Source: Lactobacillaceae bacterium (GTDB taxonomy: Bacteria > Bacillota > Bacilli > Lactobacillales > Lactobacillaceae). Taken from it: a stretch of 51,372 nt of DNA. Both the position numbers and the translations under genes were made by a program. A model generated the notes under the pieces. That model was not told the DNA's origin and did not search any database. It was given only the letters and a program-made list of their open reading frames with translations. Location: assembly GCA_031289015.1 (NCBI GenBank), contig JAITQG010000052.1:1-51372 (forward strand). Reading direction: 5' to 3'. Positions 42,469 through 51,372 of the stretch are shown here, piece after piece; the first letter of the stretch is position 1; each line of letters opens with the position of its first letter.

Positions 42469-42505
42469 ACCATCTACACTTCTTATGGGTGTGGGTGGTT
42501 TTTTT
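42469..42505 (+). terminator. Terminator of codA
   Basis: ACCATCTACACT / GGGTGTGGGTGGT stem with wobble pairs and a T run. Confidence 0.8.
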
Positions 42506-42580
42506 GCCCTTTCAGGGCAAGGGATTTGGGGTTGGTGGTGGAAAATGGCTCCGCCATTTCCACCACCAACCCCAAATCCC
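42505..42580. repeat. G-rich inverted-repeat element downstream of codA
   Basis: A mini-hairpin TGCCCT-TTC-AGGGCA (42505-42519) is followed by a long hairpin with 28-29 nt arms (42521-42549 and 42553-42580) pairing with a single 1-nt bulge. The left arm is very G-rich (GGGATTTGGGGTTGGTGG). The element adjoins codA's terminator. A related mini-hairpin plus G-rich arm is at 51099-51133. Confidence 0.85.
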
Positions 42581-43043
42581 AACCTCCAGTCGCTTTAGCT
42601 CTTTCCGGTTACTAGAACTTCAGCTGTCCAGCATTATATTTAGTGGGTGGTATACGTAACTAGGCAATAAATAAAAAATCCGTTAACATCTAACCAACGA
42701 TGCTAACGACTACATGTTAAAACCTGTCCGGGCAAATAACATGGAGAATCATTATTAGTATACCTGAACTAAAACTAATAAAAAAGAATGAGGTAAATCA
42801 TACGAGGCAGGTGAACAAGAACTCAGCTCTGGTAATAAATATAGCTTCGCGCAATCACATTACCTACTGACGGTTACTAGAACTTAAATTTGGCAGCATG
42901 ATATATGCTTGTGGGCACAAGTTAGCATGAAAGGGCAAAGCACCCCACCCGAATTCCGAAAAACTGCACACCTTGGCTCGCGCAACATTTCTTATGAGTA
43001 ACGCAAGGATTATCGTATGAAAACGCTATATTATTAAAAGTGT

Positions 43044-43057
43044 TGAAAACGCTTACA
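43044..43057 (+). promoter_or_regulatory. cre (CcpA) site of the xylan side-chain operon
   Basis: TGAAAACGCTTACA is a full match to the cre consensus. A weaker related sequence TGAAAACGCTATAT lies 26 bp upstream (43018). Both precede the promoter, where CcpA could act on transcription. Confidence 0.8.
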
Positions 43058-43061
43058 AAAG

Positions 43062-43090
43062 TTTTTCACCAGAACTTAAACTAATATAAT
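43062..43090 (+). promoter_or_regulatory. Promoter of the xylan side-chain operon
   Basis: -10 TATAAT (43085-43090) with a poor -35 (TTTTTC, 43062-43067) at 17 nt, suggesting need for an activator or release from repression. GGAGG is 9 nt before the start codon at 43114. Confidence 0.6.
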
Positions 43091-43113
43091 CAACCCAGAG
43101 GAGGAAGTTCAGT

Positions 43114-45138
43114 ATGGATTTCGATCGTACTTGGCTTACCGAGACAACTGTCAAGGCAGTTGCTCAAAAAGTATTTTATTTTGATAATTTACCCACAGAA
43201 GACGCGGTCTCATTGCGTTTGCGTAAAGAAATCACGGAGTTTGTCAACGCCACTATTTCTACTGACAAGGCAACTGCTAACGTCATCATCAGCGTGGGTC
43301 AAACCAACTTTGATTCAGATGAAGCTTATCAATTAAGCGATGCAGCCGGGGTAATCACCATCGCTGGTAACACAACCAACGCTGCTTTGTATGGTTTCTA
43401 CGCATTGATTCGACGCTTGGCTAACAAGCAAGACTTGAACGTAACGTCTGCACCGGCCCAATCAATTCGCATGATCAACCATTGGGATCAAATCGACGGC
43501 ACAATCGAACGTGGCTATGCAGGAGAATCAATCTTCTTTGGTCAATACGGTAGCAACTCCAACCCTGATCGTAAGGAATTTGATTTGAAGGATGTCGCTG
43601 GTGATCCTTTCCGACGTGATTACGACCGCATTGAATTTTACGCCCGTATGTTGGCTTCAGCTGGGTTCAACTCAGTCTCATTGAACAACGTTAACGTGCG
43701 TGGGATTGCGACTGGCTTGATTGTTCAACCATTGTTGCAAGGTGTGGCTGATATCGCTAAGATTTTCTCGAGCTTTGGGATCAAGACGTTCTTGGCAATC
43801 AACTGGGCAGCTCCTAAGCGCATCGGTGGGTTGGAAACTTCTGATCCATTGGATGCCGGCGTGCAAGCTTTCTGGAAAGACACAGTGGCTGATTTGTACA
43901 AGGTTATCCCTGACTTCGGTGGCTTTGTCGTCAAGGCCGATTCTGAAGGTGAACCCGGACCCTACCAATACGGACGTGATCACGCGGATGGAGCTAACAT
44001 GTTGGCTGCCGCGATGGCTCCACACAATGGTTTGGTAATTTGGCGGACATTCGTTTACAACTCGCGTCAAGACTGGCGTGATCGTTCAACTGACCGGGCT
44101 CGTGCAGCTTCAGATAACTTTGCACCATTGGATGGCAAGTTTGCTGATAACGTCATCTTGCAAATCAAATTCGGGCCGATCGACTTCCAAACTATCGAAC
44201 CTTTGACACCGTTGTTTGGGGCTTTGAAGCATACCAATCAAATGATGGAATTCCAAGTGACGGCCGAATATTTGGGGCACCAAATCGACACTAACTACTC
44301 AGTGCCACAATGGAAATCAATGATTGAATTTGATACGCAATATACTGACGTAAAAAATTCTTTGGCTAAGCATGTGATTCGTGAAAACTCAATCGATGCC
44401 AAGAACTCTGGTTTCGTGGCCGTTGGTAACGTCGGCATGGATTACAACTGGACGGGGAACAAGTTGTCACAAGCTAACTTATACGGCTTTGGTCGAATTG
44501 GTTGGGATAACGACATTACCCCTGATGAAATCTTGCAAGAATGGATTGCCCAAGCCTTTGACGAAGCTGATGAACAAGCCCGTGAAATCGTGTTTAACAT
44601 CATGAGCACGTCAAATGAAACTTTCGCTAAGTACAATGCACCATTGGGAATTGGTTTCATGGTGATTCCAAATTCACATTATGGCGTTTCAGTTAATGGT
44701 TACGAATATGATCGTTGGGGAACTTATCATTTCGCTGATCGTAACGGCATTGGGGTTGACCGAACAGTTGCCACGGGAACTGGCTACACTGGGTTGTATT
44801 CTGAAAAGGTTGCAGCGATGTATGAAAATTTGGCTACAATGCCCGATGAAACGTTGCTATTCTTCCATCATGTACCATACACACATGTCTTGCATTCTGG
44901 TAAGACGGTGATCCAACACATCTATGATACGCACTTTGAAGGCTTTGACACAGTTGAAGAATACATCGTGGTATGGGATAAGTTGGAAGGTCAAATTGAT
45001 GCGATTACATTTGCTAATGTGCAAGAACGTTTGCAATTACAAAAGCAAAATGCGCTTGAATGGCGTGATCAAGTCAACACGTACTTCTTGCGGATGTCGG
45101 GAATTGCGGATGAAAAGGGTCGCACGATTTACGCTTAA
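43114..45138 (+). CDS. aguA: GH67 alpha-glucuronidase
   Basis: A 674-residue GH67 enzyme removing 4-O-methyl-glucuronic acid from the end of xylo-oligosaccharides. Family segments: GFVVKADSEGEPGPYQYGRDHADGAN (Glu of the active site), KFGPIDFQ (Asp) and MEFQVTAEYLGHQ (Glu). No signal peptide, so it works inside the cell on imported aldouronic acids. Codons are highly biased, matching strong expression. Confidence 0.94.
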   Translation: MDFDRTWLTETTVKAVAQKVFYFDNLPTEDAVSLRLRKEITEFVNATISTDKATANVIISVGQTNFDSDEAYQLSDAAGVITIAGNTTNAALYGFYALIRRLANKQDLNVTSAPAQSIRMINHWDQIDGTIERGYAGESIFFGQYGSNSNPDRKEFDLKDVAGDPFRRDYDRIEFYARMLASAGFNSVSLNNVNVRGIATGLIVQPLLQGVADIAKIFSSFGIKTFLAINWAAPKRIGGLETSDPLDAGVQAFWKDTVADLYKVIPDFGGFVVKADSEGEPGPYQYGRDHADGANMLAAAMAPHNGLVIWRTFVYNSRQDWRDRSTDRARAASDNFAPLDGKFADNVILQIKFGPIDFQTIEPLTPLFGALKHTNQMMEFQVTAEYLGHQIDTNYSVPQWKSMIEFDTQYTDVKNSLAKHVIRENSIDAKNSGFVAVGNVGMDYNWTGNKLSQANLYGFGRIGWDNDITPDEILQEWIAQAFDEADEQAREIVFNIMSTSNETFAKYNAPLGIGFMVIPNSHYGVSVNGYEYDRWGTYHFADRNGIGVDRTVATGTGYTGLYSEKVAAMYENLATMPDETLLFFHHVPYTHVLHSGKTVIQHIYDTHFEGFDTVEEYIVVWDKLEGQIDAITFANVQERLQLQKQNALEWRDQVNTYFLRMSGIADEKGRTIYA

Positions 45139-45195
45139 TAATTAGGCCAAACTTCAAAGTTAGGTGGGGAACCGCCAGACGTAGGGAGAAAACTG

Positions 45196-47319
45196 ATGAC
45201 TGAACAAATGAGTCATGTTGAGGCACGTCGCCAGGCCAGTGTGCTAGTCGACCAAATGACCTTGGCAGAAAAAATTAATCAAATTTCATGGAAGCAACCT
45301 GCCATCGACCGGCTCAATATTCCAGAGTATAACTACTGGAATGAAGCGTTACACGGTGTGGCACGTGCCGGTGTGGCAACGGTCTTTCCACAATCGATTG
45401 GTTTGGCGGCCATGTTTGATGATGCATTATTGCATGAAATTGCAGACGTGATTGCTACGGAAGGTCGCGCTAAGAACAATGTGTTTACAGCGTATGGCGA
45501 CCGAGATATTTACAAGGGGCTGACTTTTTGGTCACCTAACGTCAATATCTTCCGGGATCCGCGTTGGGGGCGCGGCCATGAAACGTATGGTGAAGATCCG
45601 TTCTTAACGTCAAAGCTGGGCGTGGCTTTCATCCAAGGGTTGCAAGGTCAAGCTAAGTATCTCAAGCTGGCTGCAACAGCCAAACATTTCGCGGTTCACT
45701 CAGGGCCTGAAGGAATTCGCCATGAGTTTGATGCCGTGGTCAATGATAAGGATTTGTATGAAACGTACTTGCCAGCCTTTGAAGCAGCCGTGAAAGAAGC
45801 GGATGTGGAAGGCATCATGACCGCTTATAACGCGATTAATGGCGTGCCGGCATCAGTGAACGAACGATTGTTGCAAGATATTTTGCATGGCGCTTGGCAA
45901 TTTGAGGGGCATGTCGTCTCTGATTATGCGGCACCTGAAGATGTCCATGAAAATCATAAATATACTAAGGATGCAGCCGAAACGATGGGCTTGGCGATTA
46001 AAGCTGGCTTGGATTTGGTGGCTGGTGGGATTGAGCAAAGTTTACATGAAGCGCTAGATCGTGAATTGTTGACTGAAGCAGATATCACACAAGCGGTGGT
46101 GTCATTGTATGCGACGCGGGTTCGCCTCGGGATGTTTGCTGATGATTGTGAGTATCAACAGATTCCCTTTGAAGCCAACGATGCGCCAGAACATGCGGAG
46201 TTGTCACAAAAGGCCGCTGAAAAAGCGATGGTCTTGTTGAAAAATAATGGGATTTTGCCATTGGACAAGAACGCGTTGAATTCAATTGCCGTGGTTGGCC
46301 CAAATGCGGATAGTGTCCGCCCATTGATTGGTAATTACTTTGGTACACCGTCAACTAAAACGACCATTTTACAAGGAATTCAAAAAGCGGTTAAACCTGA
46401 GACGCGCGTCTTTTACTCAATTGGGTGTGGGTTATTCCAACCGCATGCTGAATCTTGGCTCGCCAAGGAAGACGAACGTGAATCTGAAGCTGTGATTTCA
46501 GCGCAACATGCCGATGTGGTGGTGGCGGTGATGGGCTTGGATTCAACGATTGAAGGTGAACAAGGGGATGCTGGTAACTCACAAGGTGCCGGCGATAAAG
46601 AAAACCTTGATTTACCAGGGCGGCAAAAACAATTGCTGGAACGCTTATTAGCCACTGGTAAGCCCGTTATCGTCGTTTTGATGACAGGCAGTTCGATTAC
46701 GTTGAATGGCTTAGAAGACCATCCCAACTTAGCCGCGGTGATTAACGCTTGGTATCCAGGCGCACGTGGTGGGGATGCTTTGGCACGAATCTTGTTTGGT
46801 GAAGTGAGTCCGTCTGGTAAATTACCAATCACATTCTATAAGAATCTGGATGGATTGCCAGCGTTTACTGACTACAACATGACCAATCGGACGTATCGCT
46901 ACTATACTGGTACGCCACTCTATCCATTTGGGTATGGCTTGACGTATTCACAAGTCGAGATACGCGATCCACAAGTTAATGTCGATGTCGCCAAGCAAAG
47001 CGCAACGGTGACTGCGACAATCACAAATGTGGGGCAGGTTGCTACAGAAGAAGTCGTGCAACTTTACTTGCAAGATGCAACGCAAAATGCGCCAACTAAT
47101 CCGGCCTTAAAGGGCTTCAAACGGGTCGATTTGGCAGTGGGGGCAACGCAAACTGTTGAGTTTAACCTCGATGCCACAGCCTTTAGCGTGGTTGGTGATG
47201 ATGGTCAACGCAGTATTGTGTCAAAGCAATTCACGGCGTATGTCGGGGTAAGTCAACCCGACGCGCGTTCCGTTGAATTGATGCAACAAAGCCCTGTGCA
47301 AATCGAAATCGCATTTTAA
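45196..47319 (+). CDS. GH3 beta-xylosidase (or beta-glucosidase-like)
   Basis: A 707-residue GH3 enzyme. The nucleophile Asp is in GHVVSDYAAPEDVHE; the N-terminal domain also shows RDPRWGRGHETYGEDP. The C-terminal alpha/beta sandwich includes FGEVSPSGKLPITFY and the fibronectin-like PFGYGLTYS region. Context favours release of xylose from xylo-oligosaccharides, but GH3 specificity cannot be set from sequence alone. Cytoplasmic: no signal peptide. GGGAG precedes the ATG. Confidence 0.9.
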   Translation: MTEQMSHVEARRQASVLVDQMTLAEKINQISWKQPAIDRLNIPEYNYWNEALHGVARAGVATVFPQSIGLAAMFDDALLHEIADVIATEGRAKNNVFTAYGDRDIYKGLTFWSPNVNIFRDPRWGRGHETYGEDPFLTSKLGVAFIQGLQGQAKYLKLAATAKHFAVHSGPEGIRHEFDAVVNDKDLYETYLPAFEAAVKEADVEGIMTAYNAINGVPASVNERLLQDILHGAWQFEGHVVSDYAAPEDVHENHKYTKDAAETMGLAIKAGLDLVAGGIEQSLHEALDRELLTEADITQAVVSLYATRVRLGMFADDCEYQQIPFEANDAPEHAELSQKAAEKAMVLLKNNGILPLDKNALNSIAVVGPNADSVRPLIGNYFGTPSTKTTILQGIQKAVKPETRVFYSIGCGLFQPHAESWLAKEDERESEAVISAQHADVVVAVMGLDSTIEGEQGDAGNSQGAGDKENLDLPGRQKQLLERLLATGKPVIVVLMTGSSITLNGLEDHPNLAAVINAWYPGARGGDALARILFGEVSPSGKLPITFYKNLDGLPAFTDYNMTNRTYRYYTGTPLYPFGYGLTYSQVEIRDPQVNVDVAKQSATVTATITNVGQVATEEVVQLYLQDATQNAPTNPALKGFKRVDLAVGATQTVEFNLDATAFSVVGDDGQRSIVSKQFTAYVGVSQPDARSVELMQQSPVQIEIAF

Positions 47320-47338
47320 GTTGAAAGGAGCATCTAAA

Positions 47339-49189
47339 ATGGTTGAGAAATTACAATTAGCAACAATTTTTCAAAACGGGATGGTCTTACAACGCGATGT
47401 GGTAAGTCGCATTTGGGGGTATGCTACACCGGGTGTTCAAGTCGTGGCAACCTTGGATGAACAAGCGCCGGTAACCGCCACGACAGATGCTAATGGGACT
47501 TGGGAGATTCAATTGCCATTGCAAGCTGCGGGCGGTCCGCATCAGCTTGTCGTGCGAGCTGGGGAGGCAACGCTGATCATCACAGATATCTTGTTTGGTG
47601 ATGTATGGGTGTTAGCTGGCCAGTCGAATATGCAGTTATGGATGGGGCGGGTAAAAGCGCGCTTCCCTGACGAGCTTAAAACTGCCAACAACCCAGCAAT
47701 CCGCAGTTTCAAAATGCCACAAATTGCCAACTTCAATGCCGAACAAACCGACTTTCCAAGTGGCGAATGGGTCACGGCTACAGCGGAATACGTTGCTGAT
47801 ATTTCGGCCTTGGGGTACTTCTTTGCAATGAAGCTTAATGCTGATGAACAGGTGCCAATTGGCTTGTTGTATACTGCAATTGGCGGCACACCGATTGAAG
47901 CTTGGCTGGCAGATGAGCAGATTCAAAAGTTGCACGCACAAACATTTGATTACGCTCAATTACGCCAGCCTGGGTACATTGAGGAAGTTGAAGCAACCGA
48001 AGCAGCCCGTGATAATCAATATTGGGCGGAGTTAGATGCAGCTGATCAAGGCTTGCAAGCCAACTGGCAACTGGGGGCAGCGGATACGACGGCTTGGGCG
48101 CCAATTAGTTTGACGTCGGCATGGGATAGTCCGTTTAAGGATTCAGGGGTGACCTGGCTGCAAAAGACGTTCACCATGCCAGCTGAACTGATTGGTACCA
48201 ACGCGGAAATTCGGTTGGGCACGTTGACGGATGGCGATGAAGTCTACGTCAATGGTAAAAAAGTTGGCGAGACAGGCTACATGTTTCCCCCGCGCAATTA
48301 TCCGCTGGGCTTGATTGAAGCGGAGATGACGATCGTGATTCGCTTGAAGATTTGTTACGGCCAGGGAGGCTTTACCCGTGGTAAGCAACACGTCTTAGTT
48401 AATGATGCCAATGAAGTTGTGTATGATTTAGATCAACACGGTCCATGGCAGATGCAACGTGGGACGGGCGCGTATCCAGATAAACTGGAGCAAACCTTCT
48501 TTCAATATAAGCCATCCGGGTTGTTTAACGGTATGATTGCGCCGTTGCAAAACTTTGCGCTTAAAGGTTTCTTGTACTACCAAGGAGAGAGCAATGATGC
48601 GGCCCCTGATGGCTATGGGCAAAAGCTGACGAGTTTAATTACGGATTGGCGACAGCGCTTTAATCAAGGTGACTTGGCATGGATTAATGTGCAGCTACCG
48701 AATTTTGGCTTAACGCCTGAATTGGATTGGGTCAAAATTCGCGCGGAACAAATGCAGGTCCTCGACTTACCAAACACAGCCCTGGTGGTCACCATCGATG
48801 TTGGCGAATACAACGACTTACATCCCACGGATAAACAAACGGTGGGTGAACGCGTGGCATTAGCGGCTGAGAAAATTGCGTATGGGCGAGATGTCCAAGC
48901 AGCTGGACCACTGGCTACCAAGGCGCAAGTGGTTGGTGAAGACGTGGTGATTAGTTTTACGGCAGATACGGCTGCGTTGAAGCAAACGGCGGATATAACC
49001 GTGCAACTAGCTACAGATCAAGGAACGCTAGAAGCGGTTGCGCTGATTTATGGGCAAGAATTACGCATCAAAAAACCGGTAGATACACAAATTTATTCGG
49101 TAAGCTATGCATGGCAGGTTAATCCAACTGCTACGTTGTATGATGTATTCAATTTACCGGCTCCACCATTTAAATTAGGTATCGGGTAA
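47339..49189 (+). CDS. SGNH sialate O-acetylesterase-like / acetylxylan esterase
   Basis: A 616-residue esterase of the SASA/CE6-like type. The catalytic Ser is in VLAGQSNMQLW, another block is FLYYQGESNDA, and the Asp/His pair is in IDVGEYNDLHPTDKQ. A beta-sandwich insert (about 245-360) resembling a galactose-binding domain interrupts the hydrolase. Operon context points to deacetylation of xylo-oligosaccharides. ATG 47339 is used because AAAGGAGC precedes it; it starts 19 nt after the GH3 stop. No signal peptide. Confidence 0.87.
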   Translation: MVEKLQLATIFQNGMVLQRDVVSRIWGYATPGVQVVATLDEQAPVTATTDANGTWEIQLPLQAAGGPHQLVVRAGEATLIITDILFGDVWVLAGQSNMQLWMGRVKARFPDELKTANNPAIRSFKMPQIANFNAEQTDFPSGEWVTATAEYVADISALGYFFAMKLNADEQVPIGLLYTAIGGTPIEAWLADEQIQKLHAQTFDYAQLRQPGYIEEVEATEAARDNQYWAELDAADQGLQANWQLGAADTTAWAPISLTSAWDSPFKDSGVTWLQKTFTMPAELIGTNAEIRLGTLTDGDEVYVNGKKVGETGYMFPPRNYPLGLIEAEMTIVIRLKICYGQGGFTRGKQHVLVNDANEVVYDLDQHGPWQMQRGTGAYPDKLEQTFFQYKPSGLFNGMIAPLQNFALKGFLYYQGESNDAAPDGYGQKLTSLITDWRQRFNQGDLAWINVQLPNFGLTPELDWVKIRAEQMQVLDLPNTALVVTIDVGEYNDLHPTDKQTVGERVALAAEKIAYGRDVQAAGPLATKAQVVGEDVVISFTADTAALKQTADITVQLATDQGTLEAVALIYGQELRIKKPVDTQIYSVSYAWQVNPTATLYDVFNLPAPPFKLGIG

Positions 49190-49256
49190 AGCGAAACGCT
49201 ATTTATTTTATTGTTGTTATGTTGTTGAATTTATTTTCGAAAGGTTATTAGAAAAA

Positions 49257-51032
49257 ATGGCAGAAAAGAAAAAGGAAAATTTCTTTAAAGAACTGTTCAG
49301 TTTCAAGACTGACAAAGAAAAAGGAATTGTTGGAATTCACCGCGCATTGGGCGTTGGTGCATGGGATATGTTTAACTCAGGTTCAGGTGGCTTGATCGGG
49401 TCATGGTTACTTTACTTCCTGACTGCGTTTGGTGGCGTTAACCCTGGAATCGCGGCATTGTTGATTTCAGCGCGTTTGTTCATCGATATGATTTGGGCAC
49501 CCGTGGTTGCGGTGTTGTCAGACAACTTCTATCGTTTCGCATTGGGACGTAAGTTTGGTCGTCGTCGTTTCTTCTTGATCTTTAGTATTCCTACATCATT
49601 AGCCTTCGTGGCGATGTGGATTCCAATGGCTGCTGGTTGGTCATGGTTGTACTATTTGATTGCATTTATCGTGTTTGACATCTGTTTGGACTTAATCTTG
49701 ATTCCTTGGGAGACTTTGCCTGCCGAGATGACCGAAGATTACACGCAACGAAACAAGATGGGAACAGTGCGTATGTGGGCCGCTGGTTTGGCGCAACCAT
49801 TGATCGCGTTGGTACCTTCATTCTTCATGAAGATGTTGCCAGCTGAACCTGGTTATACGACATCACCTTACGCATTGTTTGCGACTGCATTGCTATGGGG
49901 CGTAATGGGAATTGTCTTGACAGTTGCCGTTTACTTCTCATCATGGGATCCAATCCACATTTCAGCAGAACGCCGTGAATTGATTTTGGCGCACTTGGCC
50001 GAACAACGTAAGACAGTGCAAAGCCCAGTGAAGATTATTGCTAATAACTTTGCTAACTTGGCATTGACTTTGCGAATCAAGACTTTCCGTAAGCACTTGG
50101 TTTTGTATTTCTCAACATTCGGTGTGATTGATTCATACACAACGATCTTCGTTATCTTTGCGTCTGTATCATTCTTGCCAACTTTGACAATCGATCCTGC
50201 TTTGGCTGGAGTTATCTTGGCCATTCCATTGTTGATTATGACATTTGCATGGTCACCAGTTAGTGCATGGTTGTTGAACCATCCTAAGGTCGGGGCTCAA
50301 AAGTTGTACTTGATCGGGTTTGGAACTGTTTTGTTCGCCTGTGCAACGTATGGTGTAACATTCTTCTCACGTGCTTCATTATCTTCAGGACAAGCTATGT
50401 TGGCGGTTGTTACGGCAAGTTGTATCTTTACAATCGGGCGTAACATCATGGGTGGTGTGCCTTGGGTTGTCTTCCCTATGATGGCCGACATTGATGAAGT
50501 TATCAGTCGTGAAAAGCGCGCCGGTGTCTTTGCTGGAGCCATGACGTTCGTGCGTAAGTTTACGAATGCCATCTTTAATATCATTATCGGTGCCGTAATG
50601 GGCTGGGCAGGATATAACCAACAAGTTTCACAATCAGCTGACAAGATTACTGCTTATGTTGCAAAGCATGGTGGGACAACTAAGGAAGCCTTTGAAAAAA
50701 TTGTTACTGATGAAAAGCTTGCAAACCAAATCCACAGCGCTGGGACTGGAATTGCATACTTGATGGTGTTCTTCGTTGGAGCTTTGGTTATCTGGGCAAT
50801 GTGGAATGCGGCTACATTTAAGTTGAATTCACATACGCACCAAGTTTTGATGACAGAAATCGAACGTTTCCGTGAAGTTGGGGTTTTGGACGAAGAAGCT
50901 ATTGAAGCTGCTAAGGCTCAAGTTGACCCTGAAACAAAGGAAGTTGTCGAAGCTTTGACTGGTTTGGAATATAGTCAATTCGCTTGGTCAGGTGACGTTG
51001 TGCATGGTAACGCTAAGAAGACTGACGCTTAA
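49257..51032 (+). CDS. GPH-family oligosaccharide:cation symporter (XylP-like)
   Basis: A 591-residue transporter of the glycoside-pentoside-hexuronide family, 12 TM helices. GVGAWDMFNSGSGGLIGSWLLYFLTAF, FGRRRFFLIFSIP and the large C-terminal hydrophilic extension (about 545-591, VLDEEAIEAAKAQVDPETKE) are typical. It would import xylosides or aldouronic acids with a cation. Last gene of the operon, with a terminator at 51055. The extension is not an EIIA domain as far as I can see. Confidence 0.9.
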   Translation: MAEKKKENFFKELFSFKTDKEKGIVGIHRALGVGAWDMFNSGSGGLIGSWLLYFLTAFGGVNPGIAALLISARLFIDMIWAPVVAVLSDNFYRFALGRKFGRRRFFLIFSIPTSLAFVAMWIPMAAGWSWLYYLIAFIVFDICLDLILIPWETLPAEMTEDYTQRNKMGTVRMWAAGLAQPLIALVPSFFMKMLPAEPGYTTSPYALFATALLWGVMGIVLTVAVYFSSWDPIHISAERRELILAHLAEQRKTVQSPVKIIANNFANLALTLRIKTFRKHLVLYFSTFGVIDSYTTIFVIFASVSFLPTLTIDPALAGVILAIPLLIMTFAWSPVSAWLLNHPKVGAQKLYLIGFGTVLFACATYGVTFFSRASLSSGQAMLAVVTASCIFTIGRNIMGGVPWVVFPMMADIDEVISREKRAGVFAGAMTFVRKFTNAIFNIIIGAVMGWAGYNQQVSQSADKITAYVAKHGGTTKEAFEKIVTDEKLANQIHSAGTGIAYLMVFFVGALVIWAMWNAATFKLNSHTHQVLMTEIERFREVGVLDEEAIEAAKAQVDPETKEVVEALTGLEYSQFAWSGDVVHGNAKKTDA

Positions 51033-51054
51033 GGTTTGTTTTCGAATAATAATT

Positions 51055-51088
51055 AGGTTGAACTGGGTTTCTGGTTTGGCCTTTTTTT
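51055..51088 (+). terminator. Terminator of the xylan side-chain operon
   Basis: AGGTTGAAC / GTTTGGCCT stem (with wobble pairs) and a T run. Confidence 0.8.
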
Positions 51089-51098
51089 GTGGTTTCTT

Positions 51099-51265
<167 letters not shown>

Positions 51266-51271
51266 TGGTGG

Positions 51272-51325
51272 GGAATTATGGGAATGACAGGAATTATGGG
51301 AGTGATGGGAATTATGGGGACGATG
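51272..51325. repeat. Tandem repeat of 18 nt, three copies
   Basis: Three consecutive units that start GGAATTATGGG: 51272-51289, 51290-51307 and 51308-51325, differing in the last 7 bases. They follow the G runs. No gene support; the glycine-rich reading frames here are a by-product. Confidence 0.7.
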
Positions 51326-51372
51326 GGGGTGGTGGCTGCTGCCGGAGGTTTGTTGCCGGTTGAAAAAATTTG

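Larger units (their letters stand above)
42581..43113. repeat. Intergenic region before the xylan operon with an internal direct repeat
   Basis: No gene seen in 533 bp. GGTTACTAGAACTT occurs at 42607-42620 and 42872-42885, each followed 8 nt later by CAGCAT and an AT-rich tail, so the repeat is about 34 nt with equal spacing. A third partial match (AGAACTTAAA) is at 43071-43080, close to the -10. These may be binding sites for a local regulator or remnants of a duplication. Confidence 0.5.

Overview
The window looks like chromosomal DNA of a low-to-medium GC lactic acid bacterium. The 5S rRNA sequence, the tmRNA, the RBS style and the gene families point to Lactobacillales, most likely the Leuconostocaceae (Weissella/Periweissella-like). 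That placement is inferred from family resemblance; no search was run. Most genes lie on the plus strand, and clear Rho-independent terminators separate short transcription units.

Layout. 0-6.3 kb: 5S rRNA, a small secreted protein (minus strand), the competence pair comFA-comFC, ribosome hibernation factor hpf (probable CcpA site) and a hypothetical gene with tex. 6.3-9.7 kb: pyruvate formate-lyase and its activase. 9.7-15.5 kb: tRNA-Leu, an orphan antitoxin-like gene, a His-rich CopB-type copper ATPase, a malic enzyme-fumarase pair, tRNA-Ser and initiator tRNA-Met. 15.5-19.8 kb: a catalytically degenerate P-type ATPase homologue, RNase Y and an RpiR-type regulator. 20-27.3 kb: a secreted lipase, two secreted proteins of unknown function, a rhomboid protease, glycerate kinase, tmRNA and an AI-2E-family membrane protein. 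27.4-28.8 kb: an NCS1 (CodB/CytX-like) pyrimidine permease.

28.9-39.4 kb is the accessory region. It holds a hicAB pair whose toxin gene has an early stop codon and a complete type II-A CRISPR-Cas locus: cas9, a divergent tracrRNA, cas1, cas2, csn2 and a minimal array of two repeats and one spacer. After these come three tandem copies of an unrecognised two-gene cassette (two-TM membrane protein plus a roughly 55-residue basic protein), interrupted by a nonsense-mutated Ltp-like superinfection-exclusion gene. A 27-nt imperfect direct repeat (29649-29675 and 39411-39437) brackets cas9 through the last cassette. The region lies between a pyrimidine permease and a TPP-riboswitch-controlled thiD-tenA-codA group, so it may be an insertion that split a thiamine/pyrimidine salvage locus.

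43-51 kb is a xylan side-chain utilisation operon: GH67 alpha-glucuronidase, GH3 beta-xylosidase, an SGNH acetylesterase and a GPH-family symporter, behind a consensus cre site. None of the enzymes has a signal peptide, so substituted xylo-oligosaccharides are probably imported and then trimmed in the cytoplasm. The last 300 bases contain very long G runs that may be a sequencing or assembly artefact in a G-rich inverted-repeat element; a related intact element occurs at 42505-42580.

The best candidates for something undescribed are the three cassettes (36362-39388) and the conserved leader in front of each, whose core also appears upstream of comFA.
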